A stretch of 64,000 nucleotides of DNA from Flavobacterium circumlabens (GTDB lineage: Bacteria > Bacteroidota > Bacteroidia > Flavobacteriales > Flavobacteriaceae). Shown here in pieces: positions 52,074 to 60,461 of the stretch. Numbering within the stretch: the first letter of the stretch is position 1; every line of letters starts with the position of its first letter. The stretch spans positions 124,001 to 188,000 of the forward strand of contig NZ_SLWA01000008.1 of NCBI RefSeq assembly GCF_004345565.1. Direction: 5' to 3'. The notes under the pieces are model-generated. The model saw nothing but the letters and a program-made list of their open reading frames with translations. It was not told where the DNA came from and made no database searches. The position numbers were made by a program, and so were the translations under genes.

Positions 52074-52108
52074 AAGCCTTATAAACATTTTGTTTGTAAG
52101 GCTTTTTT
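52074..52108 (+). terminator. Original host terminator of the tRNA gene
   Basis: AAGCCTTATAAAC, loop ATTTT, GTTTGTAAGGCTT followed by T residues. It lies 15 bp beyond attR and was separated from the tRNA by the insertion. Sequence from here to 52330 holds no gene. Confidence 0.8.
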
Positions 52109-52330
52109 ATTTTCAAGACGAAAATTTTGGTATCAAGTTATCTTATACTTTTTAAATTCTGCTGATTTTATTTCTTTCAATGGACGCTTTTCAACCATAT
52201 TAAATTTTTATTAAATTTGCTAAAACTGTATTTTTTTCTGAAACCAAATAAGTAAAATTGCCGTATGTTTAACTAATACGATTTCGTTAAAGTGTTTTGT
52301 TTTAAAACTTTATTTTTTTTGTTTTAAAAC

Positions 52331-52360
52331 TTGCATTTGAATGAAAATCTTATACATTTG
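52331..52360 (+). promoter_or_regulatory. Promoter of the PID-CTERM gene
   Basis: TTG (52331-52333), 19-bp spacer, TACATTTG (52353-52360). This is a full match to the Bacteroidota TTG / TAnnTTTG consensus, about 97 bp before the start codon. Confidence 0.6.
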
Positions 52361-52457
52361 TCAAGAATTTGAGCATAAAGCGTTGTTTTTGTGAGAATTG
52401 TAATAAGGAAAATGATTTTAATAATATATTATGCTGTTTTTCAGCAAATTAAAAATT

Positions 52458-52691
52458 ATGAAGATATCAAAAACTATTTTTTTTGTGTTTTTTATAACCT
52501 TGATTAGTGTTTCAAGTGTTACTGCAGGTACTAATGCCCCTCCTAAGCCAGTAATGGCTAAATCGGCAGCTACACCAAAACCGCCTGGTGTTCCTATTGA
52601 TCAGAGTTTAACATTTCTGATAATGGCTGCATTATTATTCGGAACCTATACTTTATACCAATATAATTTAAAAAGAAAAGCTTCAGTTTAA
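52458..52691 (+). CDS. Small PID-CTERM sorting-signal protein
   Basis: 77 residues from ATG 52458 (the longer frame from 52431 is unlikely). Signal peptide (ISKTIFFVFFITLISVSSVTA), a short proline-rich exposed part (NAPPKPVMAKSAATPKPPG), then the tripartite C-terminal sorting signal PGVPIDQSLTFLIMAALLFG, hydrophobic span and a basic tail (NLKRKAS). The Pro-Ile-Asp motif is that of the PID-CTERM family of flavobacteria, thought to be processed by a dedicated sorting system. The stop codon lies inside a 40-bp palindromic terminator. Confidence 0.8.
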   Translation: MKISKTIFFVFFITLISVSSVTAGTNAPPKPVMAKSAATPKPPGVPIDQSLTFLIMAALLFGTYTLYQYNLKRKASV

Positions 52692-52709
52692 ACTGAAGCT
52701 TTTCTTTTT
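52670..52709. terminator. 40-bp perfect palindrome acting as bidirectional terminator
   Basis: AAAAAGAAAAGCTTCAGTTT is followed directly by its exact reverse complement. The TAA of the upstream gene occupies the centre. A and T runs at the ends fit termination for both the plus-strand small gene and the minus-strand riboflavin synthase gene. Confidence 0.85.
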
Positions 52710-52724
52710 AATAGAATTTTGTAA

Positions 52725-53315
52725 CTATTTGTTTATAGAATAGAGTCTGGAAATGTATTTTCCTACGACATCAAATTCTAAATTAATTTTAGTTCCGATT
52801 TTAAAATCTTTGAAGTTGGTATTTTCAAAAGTGTAAGGAATTATGGACACGCTAAATTCATTTGTTTTTGAATTTACGACCGTAAGACTTACTCCGTTTA
52901 CCGTTATAGATCCTTTTTCTATAGTGATGTTATTTAAGTTTTTGTCGTATTCGAAAGTGTAATTCCAGCTTCCGTTGGCTTCCTGGATGTTACTACAGGT
53001 TCCTGTCTGGTCTACGTGGCCTTGTACAATATGTCCGTCAAGACGATCTCCGAGTTTCATTCCTCTTTCCAGATTTACAATATCATTGACTTTCCAGTCG
53101 CCTATATTGGTTTTCAGGATCGTTTCATCAATTGCCGTTACGGTATAAAAGTTGTCTTTTATAGCAACAACTGTAAGGCAGATTCCGTTATGTGATACGC
53201 TTTGATCAATTTTTAATTCATTAGTGAAAGAAGATTCAACGGTGACATGAAGGTTGCTTTGTTCTTTTTGTATTTCGTGAATCCTTCCTAGGGTTTCTAT
53301 AATTCCTGTAAACAT
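52725..53315 (-). CDS. ribE: Riboflavin synthase, alpha subunit
   Basis: 196 residues, two homologous lumazine-binding halves of about 95. N-terminal MFTGIIETLG, first-half SVSHNGICLTVV, LERGMKLGDRLDGHIVQGHVD and second-half GSITVNGVSLTVV with VSIIPYTFENTNF are the family signatures. Converts two molecules of dimethyl-ribityl-lumazine to riboflavin. It is divergent from pdxA, another coenzyme gene, with 57 bp between starts. Confidence 0.96.
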   Translation of the reverse strand: MFTGIIETLGRIHEIQKEQSNLHVTVESSFTNELKIDQSVSHNGICLTVVAIKDNFYTVTAIDETILKTNIGDWKVNDIVNLERGMKLGDRLDGHIVQGHVDQTGTCSNIQEANGSWNYTFEYDKNLNNITIEKGSITVNGVSLTVVNSKTNEFSVSIIPYTFENTNFKDFKIGTKINLEFDVVGKYISRLYSINK

Positions 53316-53372
53316 TGTTGTTTTATTTTACTAAATTTGCACATCAAAATTAGTAATAAATAAACTGAGCAC
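53316..53372. promoter_or_regulatory. Divergent ribE/pdxA promoter region
   Basis: 57 bp separate the two start codons. On the plus strand TAAATTTG (about 53332-53339) fits the -7 box for pdxA. No FMN-riboswitch-like structure is possible in so short a region. Confidence 0.45.
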
Positions 53373-54422
53373 ATGAATAAAAAAGCAGAAAATATTATTG
53401 TTGGAATTTCAATAGGAGATTTAAACGGTATTGGAAGCGAAGTTATACTGAAAACATTCGAAGATTCCCGCATGTTAGAACTGTGTACTCCGGTTATTTT
53501 TGCAAATGCCAAAATACTTTCGTTCGTAAAAAAAAGTGTTACCTCTGCCATTCAGTTTCACGGAGTGGATAAATTAGATCAGGTTGTGCCCGGAAAAGTC
53601 AATGTCTTTAATCTTTGGAAAGAAGGTGTTGATGTTAACTTTGGAGTCAATGATGTGAAAACGGGGGAATATGCGATAAAATCTTTTGTGGCGGCAACCA
53701 AAGCCTTAAAAGAGGGACAGATTGATGTTTTGGTTACGGCTCCTGTAAATAAGTATAATATTCAGTCTGAAGAATTTAAATTTCCGGGGCATACTGATTA
53801 TCTGGATCAGGAACTGGAAGGAAATGCGCTGATGATGATGGTTCAGGATAATCTTAGGGTGGGTCTGCTTACGGATCATGTGCCTCTGAATGAAGTTTCA
53901 TCACATTTGACAGAAGAATTGATTACGCGAAAAATAGAAACGGTAAGAAAGTCCCTAATAGAGGATTTTAGTATTGTAAAGCCAAAAATCGCTGTTTTGG
54001 GATTAAATCCACATGCAGGAGATGGTGGTGTAATCGGTAAAGAAGATGATTTGATTCTAAAGCCTGTCCTGAAAAAAATATTTGAAAAAGGAACCATGGT
54101 TTTTGGTCCATTTCCGGCAGATGGCTTTTTTGGAAGCGGCCAATATGAAAAATATGATGCTGTCGTGGCAGCTTATCATGATCAGGGACTTATTCCTTTT
54201 AAAACATTATCATTCGGAAAAGGGGTGAATTATACAGCAGGTTTAAACAAGATCAGAACTTCGCCGGATCACGGTACAGCCTATGATATTGCTGGGAAAG
54301 ACATCGCAGATTATAATTCATTTAAGGAGGCCGTTTATCTGGCAATTGATATTTTTCGCTCTCGTAATCTGTATGAGGAGATTAGTCAAAAACCTCTTAA
54401 AATAAAAGAAAAACAGTTATAA
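53373..54422 (+). CDS. pdxA: 4-hydroxythreonine-4-phosphate dehydrogenase
   Basis: 349 residues. Opening IIVGISIGDLNGIGSEV, metal and substrate residues in FPGHTDYLDQE, the motif LGLNPHAGDGGVIGKED, AYHDQGLIPFK with the metal His, and GLNKIRTSPDHGTAYDIAGK are all characteristic of PdxA. It oxidises 4-phosphohydroxy-L-threonine in DXP-dependent pyridoxal-5-phosphate synthesis. Confidence 0.97.
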   Translation: MNKKAENIIVGISIGDLNGIGSEVILKTFEDSRMLELCTPVIFANAKILSFVKKSVTSAIQFHGVDKLDQVVPGKVNVFNLWKEGVDVNFGVNDVKTGEYAIKSFVAATKALKEGQIDVLVTAPVNKYNIQSEEFKFPGHTDYLDQELEGNALMMMVQDNLRVGLLTDHVPLNEVSSHLTEELITRKIETVRKSLIEDFSIVKPKIAVLGLNPHAGDGGVIGKEDDLILKPVLKKIFEKGTMVFGPFPADGFFGSGQYEKYDAVVAAYHDQGLIPFKTLSFGKGVNYTAGLNKIRTSPDHGTAYDIAGKDIADYNSFKEAVYLAIDIFRSRNLYEEISQKPLKIKEKQL

Positions 54423-54465
54423 ACAAAAAAAGGTGAATAAGATTATTAGTTTTATAATAATTTTA

Positions 54466-54473
54466 TATCTTTG
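54466..54473 (+). promoter_or_regulatory. -7 box of the DUF177-rpmF promoter
   Basis: TATCTTTG followed by CACCCC, a strong match to TAnnTTTG, 55 bp before the DUF177 gene. The -33 element is degenerate (TTA at 54446). Confidence 0.6.
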
Positions 54474-54528
54474 CACCCCAATTCAGGTATCTGAGTTTTA
54501 GATAGCGATTGGACAAATTGATGTTGAA

Positions 54529-55071
54529 ATGAGCAAAACAAAAGAATTTTTAATTCCTTTCGCAGGATTAAAGCTGGGAAAACACCATTTTGAGTATCAA
54601 ATAAGTAATGCGTTCTTTGAGAACTTTGATTACGACGAATTTCAAAGTTCGGATATCAAAGTAAATTTAGTTTTAGATAAGAAAAGCAACATGATGGAGT
54701 TGGATTTCAAACACAAAGGAACAGTAAATGTGCCTTGTGATCTGACAAGCGAAGATTTTGATTTGCCCTTAAAAGGAAAAATGAAATTGATTGTTCGCTT
54801 TGGAGATGAGTTCAACAATGATAATGAAGAGTTGTTGATTTTGCCACACGGAGAGCATGAAATAGATGTAGTACAATACATTTATGAAATGATTGCACTT
54901 TCGGTGCCGCTAAAACGGGTTCATCCAGGAGTAAAAGACGGAAGTTTACAAACCGAAGCCTTGACAAAACTGAACGAACTAACAGTAAAAGAACAAAAAC
55001 AAGAGAGTAAACAAGAAGAAGATATTGACCCGCGTTGGGACAAATTAAAAAAACTATTAACGGATAAATAA
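54529..55071 (+). CDS. DUF177/YceD-family protein
   Basis: 180 residues. The N-terminal IPFAGLKLGKHHFEYQISNAF, the central GTVNVPCDLTSEDFDLPL with one Cys, DEFNNDNEELLILPHGEHEIDV and YEMIALSVPLKRVHP are the DUF177 signature. The family is encoded almost invariably just before rpmF (10 bp here) and is linked to 23S rRNA accumulation. The final residues are charged (KQESKQEEDIDPRWDKLKKL). Confidence 0.92.
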   Translation: MSKTKEFLIPFAGLKLGKHHFEYQISNAFFENFDYDEFQSSDIKVNLVLDKKSNMMELDFKHKGTVNVPCDLTSEDFDLPLKGKMKLIVRFGDEFNNDNEELLILPHGEHEIDVVQYIYEMIALSVPLKRVHPGVKDGSLQTEALTKLNELTVKEQKQESKQEEDIDPRWDKLKKLLTDK

Positions 55072-55080
55072 TATAGTAAA

Positions 55081-55275
55081 ATGGCACATCCTAAGAGAAA
55101 AATCTCGAAAACAAGAAGAGATAAGAGAAGAACACATTATAAAGCTACTGTAGCTCAAATCGCTACATGTCCAATTACTGGAGAAGCACATTTATACCAC
55201 AGAGCTTACTGGCATGAAGGTAAAATGTATTACAGAGGGCAAGTTGTTATCGATAAATCTGTAGCGGTTGCTTAA
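55081..55275 (+). CDS. rpmF: 50S ribosomal protein L32
   Basis: 64 residues beginning [20 protein letters not shown], followed by [20 protein letters not shown], a standard L32. The second Cys pair of zinc-binding L32 proteins is absent (only [11 protein letters not shown] remains), as is common for the zinc-free form. Followed by its own terminator. Confidence 0.97.
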   Translation: MAHPKRKISKTRRDKRRTHYKATVAQIATCPITGEAHLYHRAYWHEGKMYYRGQVVIDKSVAVA

Positions 55276-55298
55276 TACGTTTTTGTAAATAATACTGG

Positions 55299-55327
55299 AA
55301 CTCTCACATAGTGAGAGTTTTTTTTGT
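55299..55327 (+). terminator. Terminator behind rpmF
   Basis: AACTCTCAC, loop ATA, GTGAGAGTT followed by a T9-run. It separates rpmF from the fatty-acid genes, so fabH must have its own promoter or rely on read-through. Confidence 0.88.
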
Positions 55328-55447
55328 TGGTTATAACTTTCGTTTTTTAAGAAAACAGATACAAATTCGCTTTGTTTTTTTTTGTAATTTTCAAGTCTTT
55401 TAAAAATTTTTCAAATAGAAATATTTGAAAGGAAATAATAGAATATA

Positions 55448-56446
55448 ATGAATACAATCACAGCCGCAATTACCGCTGTTGGAGCTTATGTTCCTGACTT
55501 TGTGCTTTCAAACAAAGTATTGGAAACAATGGTTGATACCAATGACGAATGGATTACCACTCGTACCGGAATAAAAGAAAGAAGAATTCTTAAAGATGCT
55601 GATAAAGGAACATCTTTTCTTGCCATAAAAGCAGCACAGGATTTAATAGCGAAAGCTAACATTGATCCGTTAGAGATTGATATGGTTATAATGGCAACAG
55701 CCACAGCAGATATGCCGGTAGCCTCTACAGGAGTTTTTGTTGCAACAGAAATTGGCGCTACAAATGCATTTGCATACGATTTACAGGCTGCATGTTCCAG
55801 TTTTTTATACGGTATGTCTACCGCTGCAGCTTATATACAATCAGGACGTTATAAAAAAGTACTGTTAATTGGTGCTGATAAAATGTCGTCAATTGTAGAT
55901 TATACAGACAGGGCAACTTGTATTATCTTTGGTGATGGAGGCGGAGCCGTTTTATTCGAACCAAATTATGAAGGTTTAGGTTTACAGGATGAATATTTAA
56001 GAAGTGATGGTGTAGGACGCGATTTTCTGAAAATCTCTGCCGGAGGTTCTCTGATCCCGACTACATTAGAAACAGTTCAGAACAAACAGCACAATATCAT
56101 TCAGGACGGAAAAACTGTTTTTAAATACGCAGTGACTAATATGGCAGATGCCAGCGAATTGATTCTGAAAAGAAACAATTTGACTAATGAAGATGTAAAT
56201 TGGCTAGTGCCGCATCAGGCTAACAAACGTATTATTGATGCGACGGCAAGCAGAATGGAATTGGAAGATTCTAAAGTATTAATGAATATCGAAAGATATG
56301 GTAATACAACTTCAGCTACATTGCCATTAGTATTAAGCGACTTTGAACACTTGTTTAAAAAAGGAGATAATATTATTTTCGCCGCTTTTGGTGGTGGATT
56401 CACTTGGGGATCTATTTACCTAAAATGGGCTTACGATAAAAAATAA
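55448..56446 (+). CDS. fabH: Beta-ketoacyl-ACP synthase III
   Basis: 332 residues. Catalytic triad: Cys in LQAACSSFLYGM, His in VPHQANKRIID and Asn in ERYGNTTSATLPL. N-terminal AYVPDFVLSNKVLE and NDEWITTRTGIKERR are typical. It condenses acetyl-CoA (or branched primers) with malonyl-ACP to start fatty-acid synthesis. Co-directional with accB (22-bp gap) and accC, which supply malonyl-CoA. Confidence 0.96.
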   Translation: MNTITAAITAVGAYVPDFVLSNKVLETMVDTNDEWITTRTGIKERRILKDADKGTSFLAIKAAQDLIAKANIDPLEIDMVIMATATADMPVASTGVFVATEIGATNAFAYDLQAACSSFLYGMSTAAAYIQSGRYKKVLLIGADKMSSIVDYTDRATCIIFGDGGGAVLFEPNYEGLGLQDEYLRSDGVGRDFLKISAGGSLIPTTLETVQNKQHNIIQDGKTVFKYAVTNMADASELILKRNNLTNEDVNWLVPHQANKRIIDATASRMELEDSKVLMNIERYGNTTSATLPLVLSDFEHLFKKGDNIIFAAFGGGFTWGSIYLKWAYDKK

Positions 56447-56468
56447 ATTAAACTAAAATCGAATCATT

Positions 56469-56957
56469 ATGGATTTAAAAGAAATTCAAAACCTAATCAA
56501 ATTTGTTGCAAATTCGGGAGTTGCAGAAGTGAAGTTGGAAATGGATGATGTAAAAATCACTATCAGAACAACATTGGAAACAAATGTAACAGAAGCTACT
56601 TACGTGCAACAATTACCTGCTCAGCCTGCATTGCAGCAAGCAGTTGCCCCTCAGCAAACAGCTCCGGTTGTTGTAAATGTTAACACTGAAGCACCAGCTG
56701 TGTCAGAGGATTCTAAATATATAACTATAAAATCTCCAATAATTGGAACTTTTTATAGAAAACCTTCTCCGGACAAATCCGTTTTCACTGAAGTGGGAAG
56801 TACTATTGCAAAAGGTGATGTTCTATGTGTAATTGAAGCAATGAAATTATTCAACGAAATCGAATCAGAAGTTTCAGGTAAAATTGTAAAAATTCTGGTA
56901 GACGATATGTCTCCTGTAGAATTTGACCAACCTTTATTTTTAGTTGATCCATCATAA
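56469..56957 (+). CDS. accB: Biotin carboxyl carrier protein of acetyl-CoA carboxylase
   Basis: 162 residues: N-terminal helix region, an Ala/Pro/Gln-rich linker (about 45-80), then the biotinyl domain with the biotinylated Lys in CVIEAMKLFNEIE. Carries CO2 from AccC to the carboxyltransferase. Located 22 bp after fabH and 110 bp before accC. Confidence 0.96.
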   Translation: MDLKEIQNLIKFVANSGVAEVKLEMDDVKITIRTTLETNVTEATYVQQLPAQPALQQAVAPQQTAPVVVNVNTEAPAVSEDSKYITIKSPIIGTFYRKPSPDKSVFTEVGSTIAKGDVLCVIEAMKLFNEIESEVSGKIVKILVDDMSPVEFDQPLFLVDPS

Positions 56958-57010
56958 ATAAATTTAGATTTTAGATTTTAGGTTTTAGAAGGATTCACAA
57001 TCAAAAATTT

Positions 57011-57062
57011 GTTAATCATCTAGAATTATCTAATTATCAAATTGTCTAATTATCTAATTAAA
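57011..57062 (+). repeat. Low-complexity TCTAATTATC repeat in the accB-accC gap
   Basis: After a TTTTAGATTTTAGGTTTTAG stretch (56965-56990), ATTATCTAATTATCAAATTG and TCTAATTATCTAATTA follow. Such repeats of about 10 bp are frequent between flavobacterial genes. It separates two genes of one enzyme without an obvious terminator, so co-transcription remains likely. Confidence 0.45.
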
Positions 57063-57067
57063 ATAAG

Positions 57068-58414
57068 ATGTTTAAAAAAATATTAATTGCGAATAGAGGA
57101 GAAATTGCACTTCGTGTAATTCGTACATGTAAAGAGATGGGAATTAAAACTGTAGCAATTTACTCTACAGCCGATGCTGAAAGTCTACATGTTAAGTTTG
57201 CTGACGAAGCGGTTTGTATTGGACCTCCTCCAAGTAACTTATCGTATTTGAAAATGTCAAATATCATTGCTGCTGCAGAAATTACCAATGCAGACGCAAT
57301 ACACCCGGGTTATGGATTTCTTTCTGAGAATGCTAAATTCTCAAAAATTTGTCAGGAACACGGAATCAAATTTATTGGTGCTGCACCGGAAATGATTGAT
57401 AAAATGGGTGATAAAGCTTCTGCCAAGGCTACGATGAAAGCTGCAGGAGTTCCATGTGTACCAGGTTCCGAAGGATTATTAGAATCTTTCGAACAGACAC
57501 AAAAATTAGCTAAAGAATTCGGTTACCCGGTGATGCTTAAAGCTACTGCAGGTGGTGGTGGAAAAGGAATGCGTGCTGTCTGGAAAGAAGAAGAGCTTTT
57601 GAAAGCCTGGGAAAGTGCACGTCAGGAAGCTTCCGCAGCATTTGGAAATGACGGAATGTACATGGAGAAACTTATTGAAGAACCACGTCATATCGAAATT
57701 CAGGTGGTTGGAGATTCATACGGAAAAGCATGTCACCTTTCAGAAAGAGACTGCTCGGTACAACGTCGTCACCAAAAACTTACTGAAGAAACTCCTTCCC
57801 CTTTCATGACCGATGAATTGCGTAATGCAATGGGAGCAGCAGCCGTAAAAGCAGCTGAGTTCATTAAATACGAAGGAGCCGGAACAGTAGAATTTTTGGT
57901 TGACAAACACAGAAACTTCTATTTCATGGAAATGAATACCCGTATTCAGGTAGAGCATCCGATTACAGAACAAGTTATTGATTATGATTTGATCCGTGAG
58001 CAGATTATGGTAGCAGCCGGAATTCCAATTTCAGGAAAAAACTACTTACCGGAACTACACGCTATCGAATGTCGTATTAATGCTGAGGATCCTTATAACG
58101 ATTTTCGCCCTTCACCGGGAAAAATTACTACGCTTCATATGCCGGGAGGTCATGGAGTACGTTTAGATACACACGTTTATTCAGGTTATACGATTCCGCC
58201 AAATTACGATTCGATGATTGCGAAGTTAATTACAACAGCACAATCACGTGAAGAAGCCATTAGCAAAATGCGAAGAGCTTTAGATGAATTCGTTATCGAA
58301 GGGGTGAAAACTACAATACCTTTCCATAGACAATTAATGGATGATCCGAGATATATTGCAGGAGATTATACCACTGCATTTATGGATACTTTTAAAATGA
58401 ATCCAATAGAATAA
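57068..58414 (+). CDS. accC: Biotin carboxylase of acetyl-CoA carboxylase
   Basis: 448 residues, usual length. N-terminal [23 protein letters not shown]-grasp glycine loop [46 protein letters not shown] and [12 protein letters not shown] are all present. It carboxylates the biotin on AccB with ATP and bicarbonate. Terminator 6 bp later. Confidence 0.97.
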   Translation: MFKKILIANRGEIALRVIRTCKEMGIKTVAIYSTADAESLHVKFADEAVCIGPPPSNLSYLKMSNIIAAAEITNADAIHPGYGFLSENAKFSKICQEHGIKFIGAAPEMIDKMGDKASAKATMKAAGVPCVPGSEGLLESFEQTQKLAKEFGYPVMLKATAGGGGKGMRAVWKEEELLKAWESARQEASAAFGNDGMYMEKLIEEPRHIEIQVVGDSYGKACHLSERDCSVQRRHQKLTEETPSPFMTDELRNAMGAAAVKAAEFIKYEGAGTVEFLVDKHRNFYFMEMNTRIQVEHPITEQVIDYDLIREQIMVAAGIPISGKNYLPELHAIECRINAEDPYNDFRPSPGKITTLHMPGGHGVRLDTHVYSGYTIPPNYDSMIAKLITTAQSREEAISKMRRALDEFVIEGVKTTIPFHRQLMDDPRYIAGDYTTAFMDTFKMNPIE

Positions 58415-58419
58415 AGATA

Positions 58420-58447
58420 AAGGCTGTCGATTTCGACAGCCTTTTTT
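58420..58447 (+). terminator. Terminator behind accC
   Basis: AAAGGCTGTCGA pairs with TCGACAGCCTTTTTT across a two-base turn (TT), just after the accC stop. Confidence 0.9.
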
Positions 58448-58466
58448 CGTTTACAGCCTTTTTTTT

Positions 58467-58498
58467 AAACCCGACAGGTTTTAAAACCTGTCGGGTTT
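58467..58498. repeat. 32-bp perfect palindrome of the CCCGACAGG type
   Basis: AAACCCGACAGGTTTT directly followed by its reverse complement AAAACCTGTCGGGTTT. I recognise it as a palindromic element that recurs between genes in Flavobacterium and relatives. It could double as a back-up terminator. Confidence 0.6.
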
Positions 58499-58717
58499 CT
58501 GATCGTAAATACCGAAGTAAACACTTTTTGTGTATACTTTTTACACACTATTTCGTAATAGTATACAGTTTTTTACAGTTCTAAATTTTGGCACATTTAG
58601 CTTAATGCTTTGTTTTAAAGGGCTTAAGGGGTTTGTTGGGCGATTTTGAAGTTGCGGCACAATAATTTCATTATCTAAAGCGTAAAACAACTATTAAATA
58701 ATTTAAATATATACATT
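58499..58717 (+). promoter_or_regulatory. Region upstream of the five-paralogue cluster
   Basis: Contains TGTATAC (58531-58537) and GTATACA (58561-58567) as an inverted pair with 23 bp between, and a perfect small hairpin ACTATT-TCGT-AATAGT at 58547-58562. These are candidate operator or sensor structures for the small secreted proteins. I found no convincing -24/-12 (sigma-54) box, though the adjacent regulator is sigma-54 dependent. Confidence 0.3.
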
Positions 58718-59014
58718 ATGAAAAATTTATTTTTATCAGCCGCAATCGTTTTGGGAGGTTTAACTTCATTTGCTTCAACTTCTCCGATAACTACTACAAT
58801 CGTAAAAACAATCTCAGTTCAGGATGAATATACTGAAATCAAATTAGAAGAATTGCCAGCTGCAGTTACAGAAGCTTTGAAAAAAGCATACCCGGATGCA
58901 GTACTTTCTAAAGCATACAAAAATGCAAAATCAGAATACAAACTGGACGTTACCGTAGGAGACAAAACAGGTAATCTTTTCGCTAACGCAGACGGAACCT
59001 GGATTAAAAAATAA
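58718..59014 (+). CDS. Small secreted PepSY-like protein, paralogue 1
   Basis: 98 residues with a signal peptide (NLFLSAAIVLGGLTSFAS) and one domain of about 65 residues: EIKLEELPAAVTEALKKAYP, DAVLSKAYKNAKSEYKLDV, GNLFANADGTWIKK. The pattern (helix with LP-AV-x-ALKKAYPDA, then strands with an EYK core) matches the PepSY-like/beta-lactamase-inhibitor-like family (DUF2874). Exported; function unknown, probably periplasmic. First of five tandem copies. Confidence 0.85.
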   Translation: MKNLFLSAAIVLGGLTSFASTSPITTTIVKTISVQDEYTEIKLEELPAAVTEALKKAYPDAVLSKAYKNAKSEYKLDVTVGDKTGNLFANADGTWIKK

Positions 59015-59084
59015 TTTAGTGTTCCCGTGAAAATTCAAATCAAGAATACTAAGATCAAATTAACAATATTAAAATATAACTACC

Positions 59085-59381
59085 ATGAAAAATTTATTTT
59101 TATCAGCCGCAATCGTTTTGGGAGGTTTAACATCATTTGCCTCAACCTCGCCAATCACAAATACAATCGTAAAAACAATCTCGATTCAGGAAGAATATAC
59201 TGAAATCAAATTAGAGGAAGTTCCGGCAGCAATTACTGATGCTCTTAAAAAAGCATATCCGGATGCAGTACTTTCCAAAGCATATAAAAATGCAAGTTCG
59301 CAATACAAACTAGACGTTACAGTTGGTGATAAAGTAGGATCTCTTTTTGCAAATGCAGACGGATCCTGGATCAAAAAATAA
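59085..59381 (+). CDS. Small secreted PepSY-like protein, paralogue 2
   Basis: 98 residues, nearly identical to paralogue 1: the first 30 residues differ by one (SPITNTIV for SPITTTIV) and the first 60 bases are almost the same, so this is a recent tandem duplication. The differences are concentrated in the mature domain (KNASSQYKLDV for KNAKSEYKLDV). 70 bp after paralogue 1. Confidence 0.85.
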   Translation: MKNLFLSAAIVLGGLTSFASTSPITNTIVKTISIQEEYTEIKLEEVPAAITDALKKAYPDAVLSKAYKNASSQYKLDVTVGDKVGSLFANADGSWIKK

Positions 59382-59407
59382 CCAACTTAACTAAAAAACT
59401 ATAGATT

Positions 59408-59698
59408 ATGAAAAAATTAATTTTATCTGCGGCAATAGTTCTGGGAACTATGTCAATGCAGGCTGGAAACACTTATGTTAAAAGTGCTGTTATTCAGTCA
59501 GAAATCACACAGGACGAATATAAAGAAATTGATGCTGTTCCGGCAGCTATTAAAACAGCTTTAGATAATGCTTACCCTGGAGTAAAGCTGGAGAAAGCTT
59601 ATGTTAACGAAAAGAAAGAATACAAAATTGACATTATTGTAAGAGAAGAAAAATCTACTGTTTACACGGATGCCAAAGGAAATATTCTTAAAAAATAA
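59408..59698 (+). CDS. Small secreted PepSY-like protein, paralogue 3
   Basis: 96 residues. Signal peptide (KLILSAAIVLGTMSMQA) and domain IDAVPAAIKTALDNAYPGVK, KAYVNEKKEYKIDIIVREEK. It belongs to a second subgroup that shares LEKAYVNEKKEYK with paralogue 4. 26 bp after paralogue 2. Confidence 0.83.
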   Translation: MKKLILSAAIVLGTMSMQAGNTYVKSAVIQSEITQDEYKEIDAVPAAIKTALDNAYPGVKLEKAYVNEKKEYKIDIIVREEKSTVYTDAKGNILKK

Positions 59699-59730
59699 AC
59701 TAATTATCAATAACCCACAAAACAATCATT

Positions 59731-60030
59731 ATGAAAAAGTTACTAGTATCAACAGCAATCGTTTTAGGAAGTTTAACTGTTAACGCAGCTACAGCTCCGG
59801 TAATAAAAACTTCAGTGAATCAATCGGTAACAATTCAGGATGAGTTTACTGAGGTTAGTGCAGATGCTGTTCCGGCAGCCGTAAAGTCAACAGTTGAAAA
59901 ATCTTTTCCGGGTACAAAACTTGAAAAAGCGTATGTAAACGAGAAGAAAGAGTATAAACTTGAAATCTCTAAAGGAGATAAAAAATACACCGTATTCACA
60001 GATGCTGCAGGAAACATCATTAAAAAATAA
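59731..60030 (+). CDS. Small secreted PepSY-like protein, paralogue 4
   Basis: 99 residues. Signal peptide (LLVSTAIVLGSLTVNAA), domain with ADAVPAAVKSTVEKSFPGTK and KAYVNEKKEYKLEISKGDKK. Closest to paralogues 3 and 5. 32 bp after paralogue 3; the stop is 5 bp before paralogue 5. Confidence 0.83.
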   Translation: MKKLLVSTAIVLGSLTVNAATAPVIKTSVNQSVTIQDEFTEVSADAVPAAVKSTVEKSFPGTKLEKAYVNEKKEYKLEISKGDKKYTVFTDAAGNIIKK

Positions 60031-60035
60031 ATAAG

Positions 60036-60332
60036 ATGAAAAAGATAGTTTTATCAGCAGCAATCGTTTTAGGAAGTTTGTCTATTTACGCCACATCAAT
60101 GGTACATTCAGAAGAAGTAAAAATTGAGGCAGAGTACCAGACTGAATATACGGAGATCGGAGCAGATACTGTTCCGGTGCCAGTCAAAAAAGCACTGGAG
60201 ACTGCTTACCCGGGTGCTAAATTGGTTAAAGCTTACGTAAACGATAAAAAAGAATACAAATTAGATATAGCAGTTGGTGACCAAAAGGCTACTGTTTACT
60301 CAGATGTCAATGGCAATTGGTTGAAAATATAA
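60036..60332 (+). CDS. Small secreted PepSY-like protein, paralogue 5
   Basis: 98 residues. Signal peptide (KIVLSAAIVLGSLSIYA), domain TVPVPVKKALETAYPGAKLV, KAYVNDKKEYKLDIAVGDQK and end NWLKI. The other four copies end in two Lys, this one in LKI. Last gene before a terminator. Confidence 0.83.
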   Translation: MKKIVLSAAIVLGSLSIYATSMVHSEEVKIEAEYQTEYTEIGADTVPVPVKKALETAYPGAKLVKAYVNDKKEYKLDIAVGDQKATVYSDVNGNWLKI

Positions 60333-60364
60333 TTAGGTGAATTAGATTTATGTTTTTGGTGAAA

Positions 60365-60398
60365 AAGAGATTGTTTAAATAACAATCTCTTTTTTTTT
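60365..60398 (+). terminator. Terminator of the paralogue cluster
   Basis: AAAGAGATTGTT, loop TAAA(T), AACAATCTCTTT followed by further T residues, about 32 bp after paralogue 5. Confidence 0.88.
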
Positions 60399-60461
60399 GC
60401 AAAATTTTGTGAAAATACAAGTTTAATAGTATTATTTTAGCAAAAAAGTACCAAAAAGCAA

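Noticed and set aside
53316-53372. FMN riboswitch ahead of ribE
   Set aside because: Only 57 bp lie between ribE and pdxA, too short for the conserved six-stem aptamer, and none of its conserved loops are seen.
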